From Methylocystis suflitae (GTDB lineage: Bacteria; Pseudomonadota; Alphaproteobacteria; Rhizobiales; Beijerinckiaceae): 50,685 nt of DNA. Both the position numbers and the translations under genes were made by a program. The stretch is from positions 1-50,685 of the forward strand of contig NZ_JAMRYX010000023.1 of assembly GCF_024448135.1 (NCBI RefSeq), read 5' to 3'. How positions within the stretch are numbered: position 1 is the first letter of the stretch; the number at the start of each line of letters is the position of its first letter. Shown here piece by piece: positions 37,268 to 46,025 of the stretch. The notes beneath the pieces are model-generated. The model was not told the origin of the DNA, did no database searches, and was given only the letters and a program-made list of their open reading frames with translations.

Positions 37268-37295
37268 ATGCATTGTTATGATAGCTACTATGCAT
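37268..37295. promoter_or_regulatory. Inverted ATGCAT repeat, possible LysR operator
   Basis: Two ATGCAT copies (37268-37273 and 37290-37295) face each other across 16 bases in an AT-rich patch (A-T-G-C-A-T-T-G-T ... A-C-T-A-T-G-C-A-T) in the divergent region between the LysR gene and the epimerase operon. LysR regulators bind dyads at such positions. The right arm overlaps the possible ATG at 37290. Confidence 0.35.
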
Positions 37296-38245
37296 GAAAC
37301 GAATTTATCTGGCGTTGATCTCAATCTGTTGCCGCCGCTCGACGCCTTGCTGCGGCGGCGCAATGTTACGCGCGCCGCCGAGGACGTCGGGCTGAGCCAG
37401 CCGGCAATGAGTCGCGCGCTCGCGCGGTTGCGGGGCCTGCTGGGGGACCCACTCCTCGTTCGCACGCGCGAAGGCTTTGCGTTGACTCCGAAGGCGCAAA
37501 CGCTGGCGCCGCAGGTCGTCGCTGCGCTCGATGGTCTCAAGCCGGTATTTGCGCCGACGCGATTCGACCCCGCGAAAGAACGCCGAGTCTTGCGCGTCGC
37601 GGCGGCCGACGTTCAGTCGATTTTGCTCGGACCGCCAATCATGAGCCGTCTGTCGCGTGAGGCGCCGCTGGTCGATCTTCGCTTCGAACCCTACGGCGGC
37701 GACGTTCTCAGGCGATTGGAGAGCGGCGCGCTCGACCTCGCCTTCGCCCTGGCGACCACGCCTCTCCCGCCAGGGGCCGTGAGCGAGACGGTCGCCTGCG
37801 ATGAACTTGCGCTCATTCGCGCCGAGGTCATCGGGCGGCGAAGCGCCGGTGGAAACTCGAGGATTACAGTCGTTTCGATCATGTCGGCGTTGCGCTGCTC
37901 GGCGATGGCGCGTCCGAGATCGACGCCATGCTCGCGGCGTCAGGCGTATCCCGCCGCATAGCCTTCATCGCCCCACATTTTACGACCGCACTCGCCTGCG
38001 TCGCGGCGACGGATATGGTGACGACTCTCTCGGCCACATTTGCTCGCCGCTTCGCGGATCACTTCGGTCTTATTTTGCTGAAGCCTCCTTTCCACAATAC
38101 CGCACTGCCGATGACCCTTGTTTCCTCCCAGGTTCGGGCCATGGACCCTTTGGTAAAATGGTTCTGCGCGCTCGTGCGAGACGAGGCGAAGAAAGTTTAT
38201 GAAGGAGAAACCACCTCTCGAAAACGGTGGAGAACGCTCCGTTAA
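37278..38245 (+). pseudogene. LysR-type transcriptional regulator, frameshifted
   Basis: The first piece (37278 to about 37840) encodes the N-terminal helix-turn-helix typical of LysR proteins (L-N-L-L-P-P-L-D-A-L-L, then T-R-A-A-E-D-V-G-L-S-Q-P-A-M-S-R-A-L) and the first part of the effector domain. After about residue 190 that frame loses family resemblance. The frame ending at 38245 continues it, with E-D-Y-S-R-F-D-H-V-G-V-A-L-L-G-D-G and the remaining effector domain (about 130 residues). The shift lies near 37830-37860. Whether real or a sequence error cannot be told from one sequence. It is divergent from the epimerase/FMN-reductase pair, its probable target. Confidence 0.8.
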
Positions 38246-38321
38246 CGAGCCGGACCAACTCCGATTCGGTCACGCCACGTCACGCAAGACTGTCACGCCA
38301 TTGGCGGGTTTGACAGGCGAT

Positions 38322-38879
38322 CTACTTGAACGGGCTCTCGACGCCTGGCGGCAACGCGACGTGGAAACCCTGGTTGATCGCCGAAAACATCTGATAAAAG
38401 CCGGACAGGACGACGAGTTCGATAAACCCTTCGACGCCGAACGCCTTGATGGCTTCGTCCTGAACGCTCTGCGGAATATTTTGCCAGGACAATGTCGACG
38501 TCAGCACCGCGGTGACGAGATTATAGGGCGGCGAAGCGACGGCGCTTAAGTCTTCGCCCCTTTCAAGAGCGCTGATCAACGAGGATGGAACGCCCGCCGC
38601 TTCGGCGTGCTGAACATGATCAGCCCATTCGAAGGCGGCGCCGGTTCGACGCGCGACGAACAGCACGACAAACTGATAGACCTCGCGGGGCAGATGGCCC
38701 TGGAACTTCAAATAATAGCCGAGGTCCTCGATTTTTTCGCAAAGCTGCGGATGGTTCATCAGGGCGGCGTAGGGGCCGCCGAAGCCTGCGCCTTGCGCCT
38801 TCCGCCGTTCGACCATGCGGTCGTAGCGCGCACGATCGGCCGGCGACAACGTTGAAGGATCAAAAGGCAACTGAGCCAT
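38322..38879 (-). CDS. Carboxymuconolactone decarboxylase-family protein
   Basis: A 185-residue alpha-helical protein of the CMD/AhpD fold: P-R-E-V-Y-Q-F-V-V-L-F-V-A-R-R-T-G-A-A-F-E-W-A-D-H is the conserved helix, with E-W-x2-H. The two-Cys AhpD motif is absent, so it is not a peroxidase and resembles the decarboxylase branch. The ATG at 38879 has AAGGGAGG upstream. It lies 14 bases after the ThDP enzyme stop in the same direction, suggesting a shared pathway on an aromatic or oxo-acid substrate. Confidence 0.85.
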   Translation of the reverse strand: MAQLPFDPSTLSPADRARYDRMVERRKAQGAGFGGPYAALMNHPQLCEKIEDLGYYLKFQGHLPREVYQFVVLFVARRTGAAFEWADHVQHAEAAGVPSSLISALERGEDLSAVASPPYNLVTAVLTSTLSWQNIPQSVQDEAIKAFGVEGFIELVVLSGFYQMFSAINQGFHVALPPGVESPFK

Positions 38880-38893
38880 CGGCGCCTCCCTTA

Positions 38894-40618
38894 TCACTCG
38901 TGGTAGGAATAGGCCGCAATGGCCTCGGCCCAGTCTTTGACCGGCGTCGTGAAGGCCTTGTCGGCTTTGACGTCGATGAGGCAGGGGCCCGCGCCCTGCA
39001 ATGCTCTCTCGAAAGCGCCGGCAAGATCGTCCGGAGAGCGCACGGTTTCGGCGCGAGAGCCCAACGCCTTTGCGAACCCTGCCCAGTCGTGATCCGGCAA
39101 TCGCGTCATTTCGTCGGGCGTCGGACCGAGTCCATGCGCGCGCAACCAAACATTGCCGAGCGCGGCATTGTTGATGACCACATAGATCACCGGCAGCTGG
39201 TAGCGCGCCGCGGTGGCGATTTCCATGCCGCCCATGCGCATGCATCCATCGCCCGTGATAACCGCCACACGGCGGTGCGGCTGTGCGCATTGCACGCCGA
39301 TCGCGGCGCCGATCGCCCAGCCCATCGGGCCGAGATTTGTGGCGGATACATAGGTCTTGGGTTCGTAAGCTTCCCAGTAATGGCCGGCGAACGCGCGATG
39401 CGCGCCGGAATCCACCACCAGAATGCCGTCGCGCGGGAATGCCTTTCTCAGCTCGCTGATGACGCGCGCCGGATGAATCGGAACCGCGTCGCTCGCGCAG
39501 TTTACCGGGTCCTGCAGGCGCGGCTGCGAGCGGATGTCGGACATCCAAGCCGTGCGCGCGGAGAGCGTTGGCTCGAGACCCGCGCGCAACTTGTCGCTCT
39601 GATCGAGCAGATAACGAAGATAGGCGCCGCAGCTGCCCACGATCCCGCCGTCCTGGACATGCGTCCCGATTGCGGAGGGCAGCAAGTTCACGCAGATCGT
39701 CCTACCGGGTTTGACTTGGAGCGCCCAATGCATCGTGTCGCGCTCGTTCAGTCCCGACCCCAAGATGATCAGGAGATCGAGCGAGGGGTCCATAAAGGCG
39801 GCGCGGGAGTGGTGCGTCCCCGCGTAGCCAAAGACGCCGAGCGAAAGCGAATGATCCTCTGGAAAGACGCCTTTGCCGCGTAGCGTCGTCGCGACAGGAA
39901 TACGCCAGGTCTCGGCGAATTCCTTCAATGCATTGGCGGCCTTCGAATGCTCGACGCCCGCGCCGGCCAGTATGGCGATCTTGACGGGCGGCTGGCCGCC
40001 AGAACCGCCATAAAAATGCTGCAGCGATGACTCGGCGGCCGCCATCGACAGCGCGTTGTAATCGACCAAGGACCGATCAATCGGAGAATGGGTGACGGAG
40101 ATCTCTGCGGTCAGGCAGTCGCCTGGCAATGAGAGGTGCACGGGCGCGGCGGGACGGGTACGAAGCTGTAGCAGGGCGTGCTCAAACAGATGCGGCATAT
40201 TCTTTGGATTGTCGATCGAAGAGGAATAACGCGTCAGCGGCTTCATGATCGCGACGTCGTCCAGCGTCTGAGGGCTTGCGTCCTGAAATACGCCCAAGCC
40301 CTCGAGGACAGTCGCCACTTCGCCGCTCATCAGAAGAAGTGGCGAGCCGTCGGACTGCGCGGTCGCCACGGCGGTGACCGTATTAGTGAGGCCTGGGCCG
40401 CCGATGCAAAGCGCGGCGCCAAAATTTCCGCTCGCGCGCGCATAGCCATCCGCCATATAGGCGGCGCCGCCTTCTTGCGCCGCCACGATCGGCGTCAGCG
40501 CTTCCTGTCTCCCGAAAGCAGGCAGAAAAGGATCGACGAGGCCGCCGGGCACCATGAACACATGGTCGAGTCCTTCGCGCGCCAGCGCCTCGAGGATGAA
40601 GTCGACCCCTAGGTGCAT
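38894..40618 (-). CDS. Thiamine-diphosphate enzyme (acetolactate synthase-like)
   Basis: A 574-residue enzyme with the three ThDP-family domains. The N-terminal domain has the activating Glu in A-A-Q-E-G-G-A-A-Y-M-A-D-G-Y-A-R, the central domain is FAD/nucleotide-fold like, and the C-terminal domain has the ThDP/Mg motif G-D-G-C-M ending in N-N. It resembles acetolactate synthase or 2-oxo-acid decarboxylases (benzoylformate, indolepyruvate type). Absence of a regulatory subunit and the CMD partner argue against the housekeeping IlvB role. ATG at 40618 follows GGAGCTGGG. Confidence 0.85.
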   Translation of the reverse strand: MHLGVDFILEALAREGLDHVFMVPGGLVDPFLPAFGRQEALTPIVAAQEGGAAYMADGYARASGNFGAALCIGGPGLTNTVTAVATAQSDGSPLLLMSGEVATVLEGLGVFQDASPQTLDDVAIMKPLTRYSSSIDNPKNMPHLFEHALLQLRTRPAAPVHLSLPGDCLTAEISVTHSPIDRSLVDYNALSMAAAESSLQHFYGGSGGQPPVKIAILAGAGVEHSKAANALKEFAETWRIPVATTLRGKGVFPEDHSLSLGVFGYAGTHHSRAAFMDPSLDLLIILGSGLNERDTMHWALQVKPGRTICVNLLPSAIGTHVQDGGIVGSCGAYLRYLLDQSDKLRAGLEPTLSARTAWMSDIRSQPRLQDPVNCASDAVPIHPARVISELRKAFPRDGILVVDSGAHRAFAGHYWEAYEPKTYVSATNLGPMGWAIGAAIGVQCAQPHRRVAVITGDGCMRMGGMEIATAARYQLPVIYVVINNAALGNVWLRAHGLGPTPDEMTRLPDHDWAGFAKALGSRAETVRSPDDLAGAFERALQGAGPCLIDVKADKAFTTPVKDWAEAIAAYSYHE

Positions 40619-40877
40619 TCCCAGCTCCCATTCACGATTGACGCGTCAGACGCGTGTGGAGAAACGCATTCGCCAGCGCTTCATATAGTCGAGCGCAAGC
40701 TTTAGGATCAATGGAGATTTTGGCCGCGACAGGCGCAGCGGGCGCAAGCGGCGCCTCGCGGCAAATCGCGAACTCGGCCGTCGCCGCCTGAAGTGAATAC
40801 GAGCGACCGAATTCCTATTTATGCTGTCAGCGCTGCTTCAAGGGTCGCGCCGACGCGCATTTCACATCTTCGGCCAG

Positions 40878-41912
40878 ATGACCAAGGATCTGATCGTTCC
40901 CGCCGCAGAGGGCCTCTACTGCCCTCAAGGGAAATTCCACATCGACCCCTGGCGCCCGGCGGCTCTGGCGGTGATTACGCACGGCCATTCTGATCACGCG
41001 CGATGGGGCAGCGGCGCCTATCTCTGTCACGAGGATTGCGCGCCGATCTTGCGCCGACGGCTCGGCGACGTTCGCATCGAGACGCTGCGTTATGGCGAGA
41101 GTCGACAGATCGGCGAGGTGCGGCTCTCGCTGCATCCGGCCGGCCATGTCATCGGCTCGGCGCAGGTGCGCATCGAGCGCCGGGACGAGGTCTGGGTCGC
41201 CTCCGGCGACTACAAGCTCGAGGCGGATGGAATCAGTGCGCCTTTTGAGCCCGTCCGCTGCGATGCTTTTATCACCGAATCGACCTTCGGTCTGCCGATC
41301 TATCGCTGGCGCCCGCAAGCGGAAGTGATGGGCGACATCAATTCATGGTGGGCGGAAAATGCGCGTGCGGGACGCGCCAGCGTCATGCAGGCCTACGGGC
41401 TCGGCAAGGCGCAGCGCCTGCTCAGACATCTTGACGCGAAGATCGGACCGATCGTCTGCCACGGCGCGATCGAACCGCTCAATCAGATTCATCGCGATCT
41501 CGGCATAGCGCTGCCGCCGACGCTCAACGTCGGCGCGCTCGACAAGGCGGGGCTTTCGCGCTGTTTTGCGCTGGCGCCGCCCCATGCTGTGCAAAGCGGA
41601 TGGATTCGACGGTTTGGCAATCATTCGGAAGCCTTCGCCAGTGGATGGATGCGGCTGCGCGGCAATCGGCGACGCCGCGGCGTCGATCAGGGCTTCGCGC
41701 TTTCGGATCATGCCGACTGGCCGGGGCTCTTGCAGGCGATCGCCGCGACAGGCGCAGCGCGGATCTTTGTCACCCATGGAAGCGGGGAGGCGCTTTCGCG
41801 CTATTTGCGCGAGAGAGGATATGACGCTCGGCCGATGGCGACGGAATATGGCGACGAAGCTCTGGAGGGCGAGGCGGAGCCGAACATCGAGGCCGACACA
41901 GACGGCGCATGA
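40878..41912 (+). CDS. Ligase-associated DNA exonuclease (MBL fold)
   Basis: A metallo-beta-lactamase/beta-CASP-like nuclease of about 344 residues. The metal site is T-H-G-H-S-D-H-A (about 36-43), followed by H-P-A-G-H-V-I-G-S-A and S-G-D-Y-K; F-A-L-S-D-H-A-D-W carries the C-terminal His. Such proteins process RNA or DNA ends in bacterial repair clusters together with an ATP-dependent ligase. The ATG at 40878, just ahead of G-L-Y-C-P-Q-G-K-F-H-I-D-P-W, matches the family start; an in-frame ATG at 40821 is possible. Its stop overlaps the ligase start (ATGA). Confidence 0.88.
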   Translation: MTKDLIVPAAEGLYCPQGKFHIDPWRPAALAVITHGHSDHARWGSGAYLCHEDCAPILRRRLGDVRIETLRYGESRQIGEVRLSLHPAGHVIGSAQVRIERRDEVWVASGDYKLEADGISAPFEPVRCDAFITESTFGLPIYRWRPQAEVMGDINSWWAENARAGRASVMQAYGLGKAQRLLRHLDAKIGPIVCHGAIEPLNQIHRDLGIALPPTLNVGALDKAGLSRCFALAPPHAVQSGWIRRFGNHSEAFASGWMRLRGNRRRRGVDQGFALSDHADWPGLLQAIAATGAARIFVTHGSGEALSRYLRERGYDARPMATEYGDEALEGEAEPNIEADTDGA

Positions 41913-43639
41913 AGACCTTCGCCACGCTCTACCGGCGCATCGACGCCGCGACGTCGACGCAGCATAAGAGACAGGCGCTGATCGACTATCTGCGCCTTGC
42001 GGTCGGCGATCCGGAGCAATACGCCAGCGCCGCCTGGACGGTCTATTTTCTCGCCGGCGGCAAGCCGCGCCAGATGATCTCGACCAAGCTCCTACGCCAG
42101 CTCGTCTTGGAGGCGACGGATCTGCCCGAGTGGCTCCTTGACGAGTGCTATCACAGCGTCGGCGACCTCGCCGAGACTATGGCGCTTTTGCTGCCGCCGC
42201 CGACCCGTGTGGAAGACGCGCCGCTCGACGTCTGGATGAACGAACGGCTACTGCCCTTGCGCGAGCGTGACGACGCCGCGCGGCTCGCGGCGCTACGCGA
42301 CTGGCTCGACGCCATGCCGTCCGACGACCGCTTGCCGTTCTTCAAGCTCGTCACTGGCGAATTGCGCATCGGCGTCTCGAAGCTGCAAATGACTCAAGCG
42401 ATCGCCCAAGCGACGGAGCTTGACGCCAAGCTCGTCGCGCAGCGGATGATGGGCTACACGCAGGCGAACCGCGCGCCTCAGGCGCAAGATTTCGTCGCGC
42501 TCGTCGCGCCGGCCGAAGCGGGCGAAGACGGGCGGCCCTTGCGCGGCCAGCCTTATCCGTTCTTTCTCGCGCATCCGCTTCAGGCGCCGCTCTCGGCGTT
42601 TCCAGAACTGCTCGGCCCAGTCGACGACTGGCTCGTTGAATGGAAATTCGACGGCATACGCGCGCAGTTCATTCATCGCGCCGGAGAGTGGTGGCTATGG
42701 TCTCGCGGCGAGGAGCTTGTCAGCGACAGCTTCCCGGAGCTTGCCGCGCTCGTCGATTTTCTCCCCGATGATATTGTCCTCGACGGCGAGCTTATCGTCA
42801 TCGCGCCCCGTTCGGACGCGCGTTCCGCGATGGACGATCTTAGCGATCTGCGCCCCTTTTCTGAATTGCAGCAGCGTCTCGGACGCAAAGTTCTCACGCC
42901 AAAAATGCTGCGCGACAGGCCAGTGGCGCTGATCGCTTATGACCTACTCGAGAAGGACGGCTACGATCTGCGCGAAAAGCCGCAGCGGGAGCGACGCGCG
43001 CTCCTCGAAGATGTCGTCTCGCGCGCGCATTCATCCGCCATGCAGGTCGGCGCCGATTTGCCGTTGCGACTGAGCCCAGCGTTGACGCAACCCGATTGGG
43101 AGTCCTTCGCCCGACAGCGCGAAGAGGCGCGGGCGCGCGGCGCCGAAGGCATGATGCTTAAGGCGATGGGCGCGCCTTATGGCGTCGGCCGGCAGAAGAG
43201 CGGCGCCAATCTGTGGTGGAAATGGAAGCTCGATCCGATGAGCGTCGACGCCGTGCTGATCTACGCCGCGCGGGGACACGGGCGACGCTCCGGCGTTTAC
43301 AGCGACTACACGTTTGCTGTGTGGAGCGGCCCGCCGGAGCAGACCGACCGCACGCTGCTGCCCTTCGCCAAGGCCTATTCCGGGCTTTCGGACGAGGAGA
43401 TGCGCAAGGTCGACGCCACGATCAGAAGGACGACGATCGAAAATTTCGGGCCGGTGCGCAGCGTGCGCCCAACGATGGTTTTTGAACTCGGTTTCGAGGG
43501 AATCGGTTCAAGCAACCGCCACAAAAGCGGCATCGCGGTTCGTTTTCCCCGCATGTTGCGCTGGCGACAAGATAAGCCCGTTGAGGACGCCGACACGATC
43601 GAGGCCCTACGCGCGCTCTTGCCCGGCGGCGGCGCATGA
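41909..43639 (+). CDS. ATP-dependent DNA ligase (repair type)
   Basis: A 576-residue ligase. The N-terminal DNA-binding domain (1-200) is followed by the nucleotidyltransferase core with the AMP-accepting Lys in E-W-K-F-D-G-I-R-A-Q (about 245), motif III-IIIa V-L-D-G-E-L-I-V, motif IV-V E-G-M-M-L-K (about 413), W-W-K-W-K-L-D, and then an OB domain. It seals nicks in DNA, supplementing the NAD ligase. The ATGA overlap with the exonuclease shows coupling. In many proteobacteria the set continues with an Lhr-type helicase and a phosphoesterase, which are missing here; a 20-residue open frame (43636-43698) overlaps the ligase stop but is not recognisable. Confidence 0.92.
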   Translation: MKTFATLYRRIDAATSTQHKRQALIDYLRLAVGDPEQYASAAWTVYFLAGGKPRQMISTKLLRQLVLEATDLPEWLLDECYHSVGDLAETMALLLPPPTRVEDAPLDVWMNERLLPLRERDDAARLAALRDWLDAMPSDDRLPFFKLVTGELRIGVSKLQMTQAIAQATELDAKLVAQRMMGYTQANRAPQAQDFVALVAPAEAGEDGRPLRGQPYPFFLAHPLQAPLSAFPELLGPVDDWLVEWKFDGIRAQFIHRAGEWWLWSRGEELVSDSFPELAALVDFLPDDIVLDGELIVIAPRSDARSAMDDLSDLRPFSELQQRLGRKVLTPKMLRDRPVALIAYDLLEKDGYDLREKPQRERRALLEDVVSRAHSSAMQVGADLPLRLSPALTQPDWESFARQREEARARGAEGMMLKAMGAPYGVGRQKSGANLWWKWKLDPMSVDAVLIYAARGHGRRSGVYSDYTFAVWSGPPEQTDRTLLPFAKAYSGLSDEEMRKVDATIRRTTIENFGPVRSVRPTMVFELGFEGIGSSNRHKSGIAVRFPRMLRWRQDKPVEDADTIEALRALLPGGGA

Positions 43640-43694
43640 GCGGACAGGCGCCAAGCAGTCCTGACGCCCGGGCTCCGCTACAGATGGACCCCAG

Positions 43695-44480
43695 CTAACG
43701 CTTGGCGCCGATCGCACGCAGCTCTCCCGATGGAAGCGTATCGGCTTCGTCTTTGAGGTCGACGCCGGTCAGTTGGCGTCGGCGCGCTTCGTTGCAAAGA
43801 TACGCCAGCTTGCGCGCGGCGTCGGCATAGGGAAGGCCCTGAGGCCGGATATTCGAGAGGCAGTTGCGCTCGGCGTCGGTGCGGCCGACGCGCGGCGCAA
43901 ATGTGAGATAGACGCCCATGCTGTCTGGCGAGGAGAGGCCCGGCCGCTCGCCGATAAATACCGCAGCGAGTCTCGCCCCCAGCGTTGCGCCGATATCGTC
44001 GCCGAGCGCCACCCGCCCCTGTTCGGCGAGAACGATCGGCGCGATTTTCCACGATGTTTGACTAAGAGATTGCAGCGTTCTTTCGAGCACTGGAAGTGCG
44101 TGCCGGGCGATTGCGCGGGCGGAAAGTCCTTCGGCGATGACGAACGCAAGATCGTAATCGCCTGCGAGGGCTTTGAGATGCTGGCGGGAATCGTCGTCGA
44201 GTTTTCGACCGAGGTCAGGACGCAACAGAAAGCTTCGCCGATCGCGGGCGGCGCTCTTCACGCGGACAGCCGTAAGCCCGCGGTCGGTCAACTCATCGAA
44301 GAGCCGGTCGGCGTCGAGTCGCTCTTCCACCGCATCCCGCGCTTCGGCATGCGCCAGCTGAAAATCCAGCGTAGCGCGCGTCGTCAGCGCCGCTCCGGCG
44401 CGTGGCAGGAAAATTCTCGCCGGCGTCGCCGAACGCAGCATCGACATCTTATCAAGAGGCGTCGGGCGATCGTCGGCCAT
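43695..44480 (-). CDS. eutC: Ethanolamine ammonia-lyase small subunit
   Basis: A 261-residue light subunit of the adenosylcobalamin-dependent ethanolamine ammonia-lyase, which converts ethanolamine to acetaldehyde and ammonia. Family features include the L-D-F-Q-L-A-H-A-x-A-R-D-A-V motif near the N-terminus, F-V-I-A-E-G-L-S-A-R-A, A-V-F-I-G-E-R-P-G-L-S-S-P-D-S-M-G-V-Y, and N-C-L-S-N-I-R-P. It starts 2 bases after the eutB stop, so the two are co-translated. No microcompartment shell genes, aldehyde dehydrogenase or EutA reactivase lie in this window. Confidence 0.93.
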   Translation of the reverse strand: MADDRPTPLDKMSMLRSATPARIFLPRAGAALTTRATLDFQLAHAEARDAVEERLDADRLFDELTDRGLTAVRVKSAARDRRSFLLRPDLGRKLDDDSRQHLKALAGDYDLAFVIAEGLSARAIARHALPVLERTLQSLSQTSWKIAPIVLAEQGRVALGDDIGATLGARLAAVFIGERPGLSSPDSMGVYLTFAPRVGRTDAERNCLSNIRPQGLPYADAARKLAYLCNEARRRQLTGVDLKDEADTLPSGELRAIGAKR

Positions 44481-44482
44481 CC

Positions 44483-45862
44483 TCAGGCTCTTTCGAGAAG
44501 CGGCGCAAAGGATGCAGGCAGCGCCGGAGCCTGTAATTCGCCGTGCGCGTCCGTCAAACCGACGTCCGCGAGCCATTGCGCAAATTCCGGCGCGGGCGCC
44601 AGATTGAGCATACGCCGAACGGCAAGCACGTCATGATAGGAGGTGCTTTGATAATTCAGCATCACGTCGTCCGCGCCAGGGACGCCCATGACATAATTGA
44701 CGCCGGCGACGGCGAGCAGCGTCAGCAGATCGTCCATATCGTTCTGGTCAGCTTCGGCGTGATTGGTGTAGCAAACATCACAACCCATCGGCAGTCCAAG
44801 CAGCTTGCCGCAGAAGTGGTCTTCGAGCGCCGCCCGCGTGATCTGCTTGCCGTCGAAGAGATATTCGGGGCCGATAAACCCGACGACGGTGTTGATCAGT
44901 AGAGGATCGAACATCCGCGCGACGCCATAGGCGCGGGCTTCCAGCGTCTGCTGATCGCAATTCCAATGGGCATTGGCCGAAAGCGCGCTGCCCTGGCCGG
45001 TTTCGAAATACATGACATTGTCGCCGATCGTTCCGCGCCTGAGCGCAAGCGCCGCCTCGCGCGACTCGCGCAACAAAGCGAGGTCGATCCCGAAGCTTGA
45101 ATTAGCGGCCTGCGTGCCGCCGATCGATTGAAACACCAGATCGACCGGCGCATGTCGCTCCATCAGCTGCAGCGTCGTCGTGACATGCGCGAGCACGCAG
45201 GATTGCGTCGGAATGTTCAGCGTCTCCCGCAATTCATCAAGAAGGCTCAGGAGTTCGTAGCATTGCCCCGGACTATCGGACGCCGGATTGACGCCGATGA
45301 CCGCATCGCCGTTGCCGAGAAGAAGTCCGTCGATGGCGCTTGCCAGAACGCCGCGCGCATCGTCGGTCGGATGGTTGGGCTGAATGCGGGACGACAGCCG
45401 CCCGCGCAGGCCGAGCGTATTGCGAAACTTCGTAACGACGCGCCGCTTTGCGGCGATCAGGATCAGATCCTGGTTGCGACAGATCTTGGAGACCGCGGCA
45501 GCCATTTCGGGCGTCAATCCGAAGGTTAAGGCGGCAAGCGCGTCCTCATCGACGGCGTCGGAGAGAAGCCAGTCACGAAATTCTCCGACGGTCAGCGAGG
45601 CGATCGGCGCGAAGGCGTTTCGGTCGTGGCCGTCGAGGATCAATCGTGTGACCTCGTCCTCTTCGTAGGGGACAAGCGCTTCGTTCAAAAACACGCTTAA
45701 AGGCAGATCGGCGAGGGCCATCTGCGCAGCGACCCGCTCCGCGGCGCTTGTCGCAGCAATGCCGGCGAGGCAGTCCCCGGAACGCAATGGGGTCGCCTTC
45801 GCCATCAGCGTTTTAAGGTCTGGGAACCTGTAGCTCGTTCCACGTATCGTCGTTACATACAT
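44483..45862 (-). CDS. eutB: Ethanolamine ammonia-lyase large subunit
   Basis: A 459-residue TIM-barrel catalytic subunit, close to the usual 453. Visible family blocks are L-G-L-R-G-R-L-S-S-R-I-Q-P-N-H-P-T-D-D, N-G-D-A-V-I-G-V-N-P-A-S-D, Q-S-I-G-G-T-Q-A-A-N-S-S-F-G, F-E-T-G-Q-G-S-A-L-S-A-N-A-H and G-C-D-V-C-Y-T-N-H-A-E-A-D-Q-N-D, which bind substrate and cobalamin. The ATG at 45862 is preferred to an upstream TTG-type start at 45910. It is divergent from the choline/ethanolamine-kinase-like gene, which overlaps it in purpose. Confidence 0.94.
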   Translation of the reverse strand: MYVTTIRGTSYRFPDLKTLMAKATPLRSGDCLAGIAATSAAERVAAQMALADLPLSVFLNEALVPYEEDEVTRLILDGHDRNAFAPIASLTVGEFRDWLLSDAVDEDALAALTFGLTPEMAAAVSKICRNQDLILIAAKRRVVTKFRNTLGLRGRLSSRIQPNHPTDDARGVLASAIDGLLLGNGDAVIGVNPASDSPGQCYELLSLLDELRETLNIPTQSCVLAHVTTTLQLMERHAPVDLVFQSIGGTQAANSSFGIDLALLRESREAALALRRGTIGDNVMYFETGQGSALSANAHWNCDQQTLEARAYGVARMFDPLLINTVVGFIGPEYLFDGKQITRAALEDHFCGKLLGLPMGCDVCYTNHAEADQNDMDDLLTLLAVAGVNYVMGVPGADDVMLNYQSTSYHDVLAVRRMLNLAPAPEFAQWLADVGLTDAHGELQAPALPASFAPLLERA

Positions 45863-46025
45863 GGCCAGACCTCGAAAGACCTTCTCACAGGCTATGGCGC
45901 CCCAGCGCACATGTCACTGTCCGCGCGTAAGGTTTTCCCCAGGGCCCTACGTAGCCCATAGCCTTTGCGCGCCAGCCGCATATATTAGCTCAGTCAGAGT
46001 TTGTTATGTTGCCCCGCCGGAGCCC

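Noticed and set aside
38585-39883. A 432-codon plus-strand open frame opposite the ThDP enzyme
   Set aside because: The minus strand encodes a clear ThDP enzyme; the plus translation is a basic, Arg-rich shadow of it.
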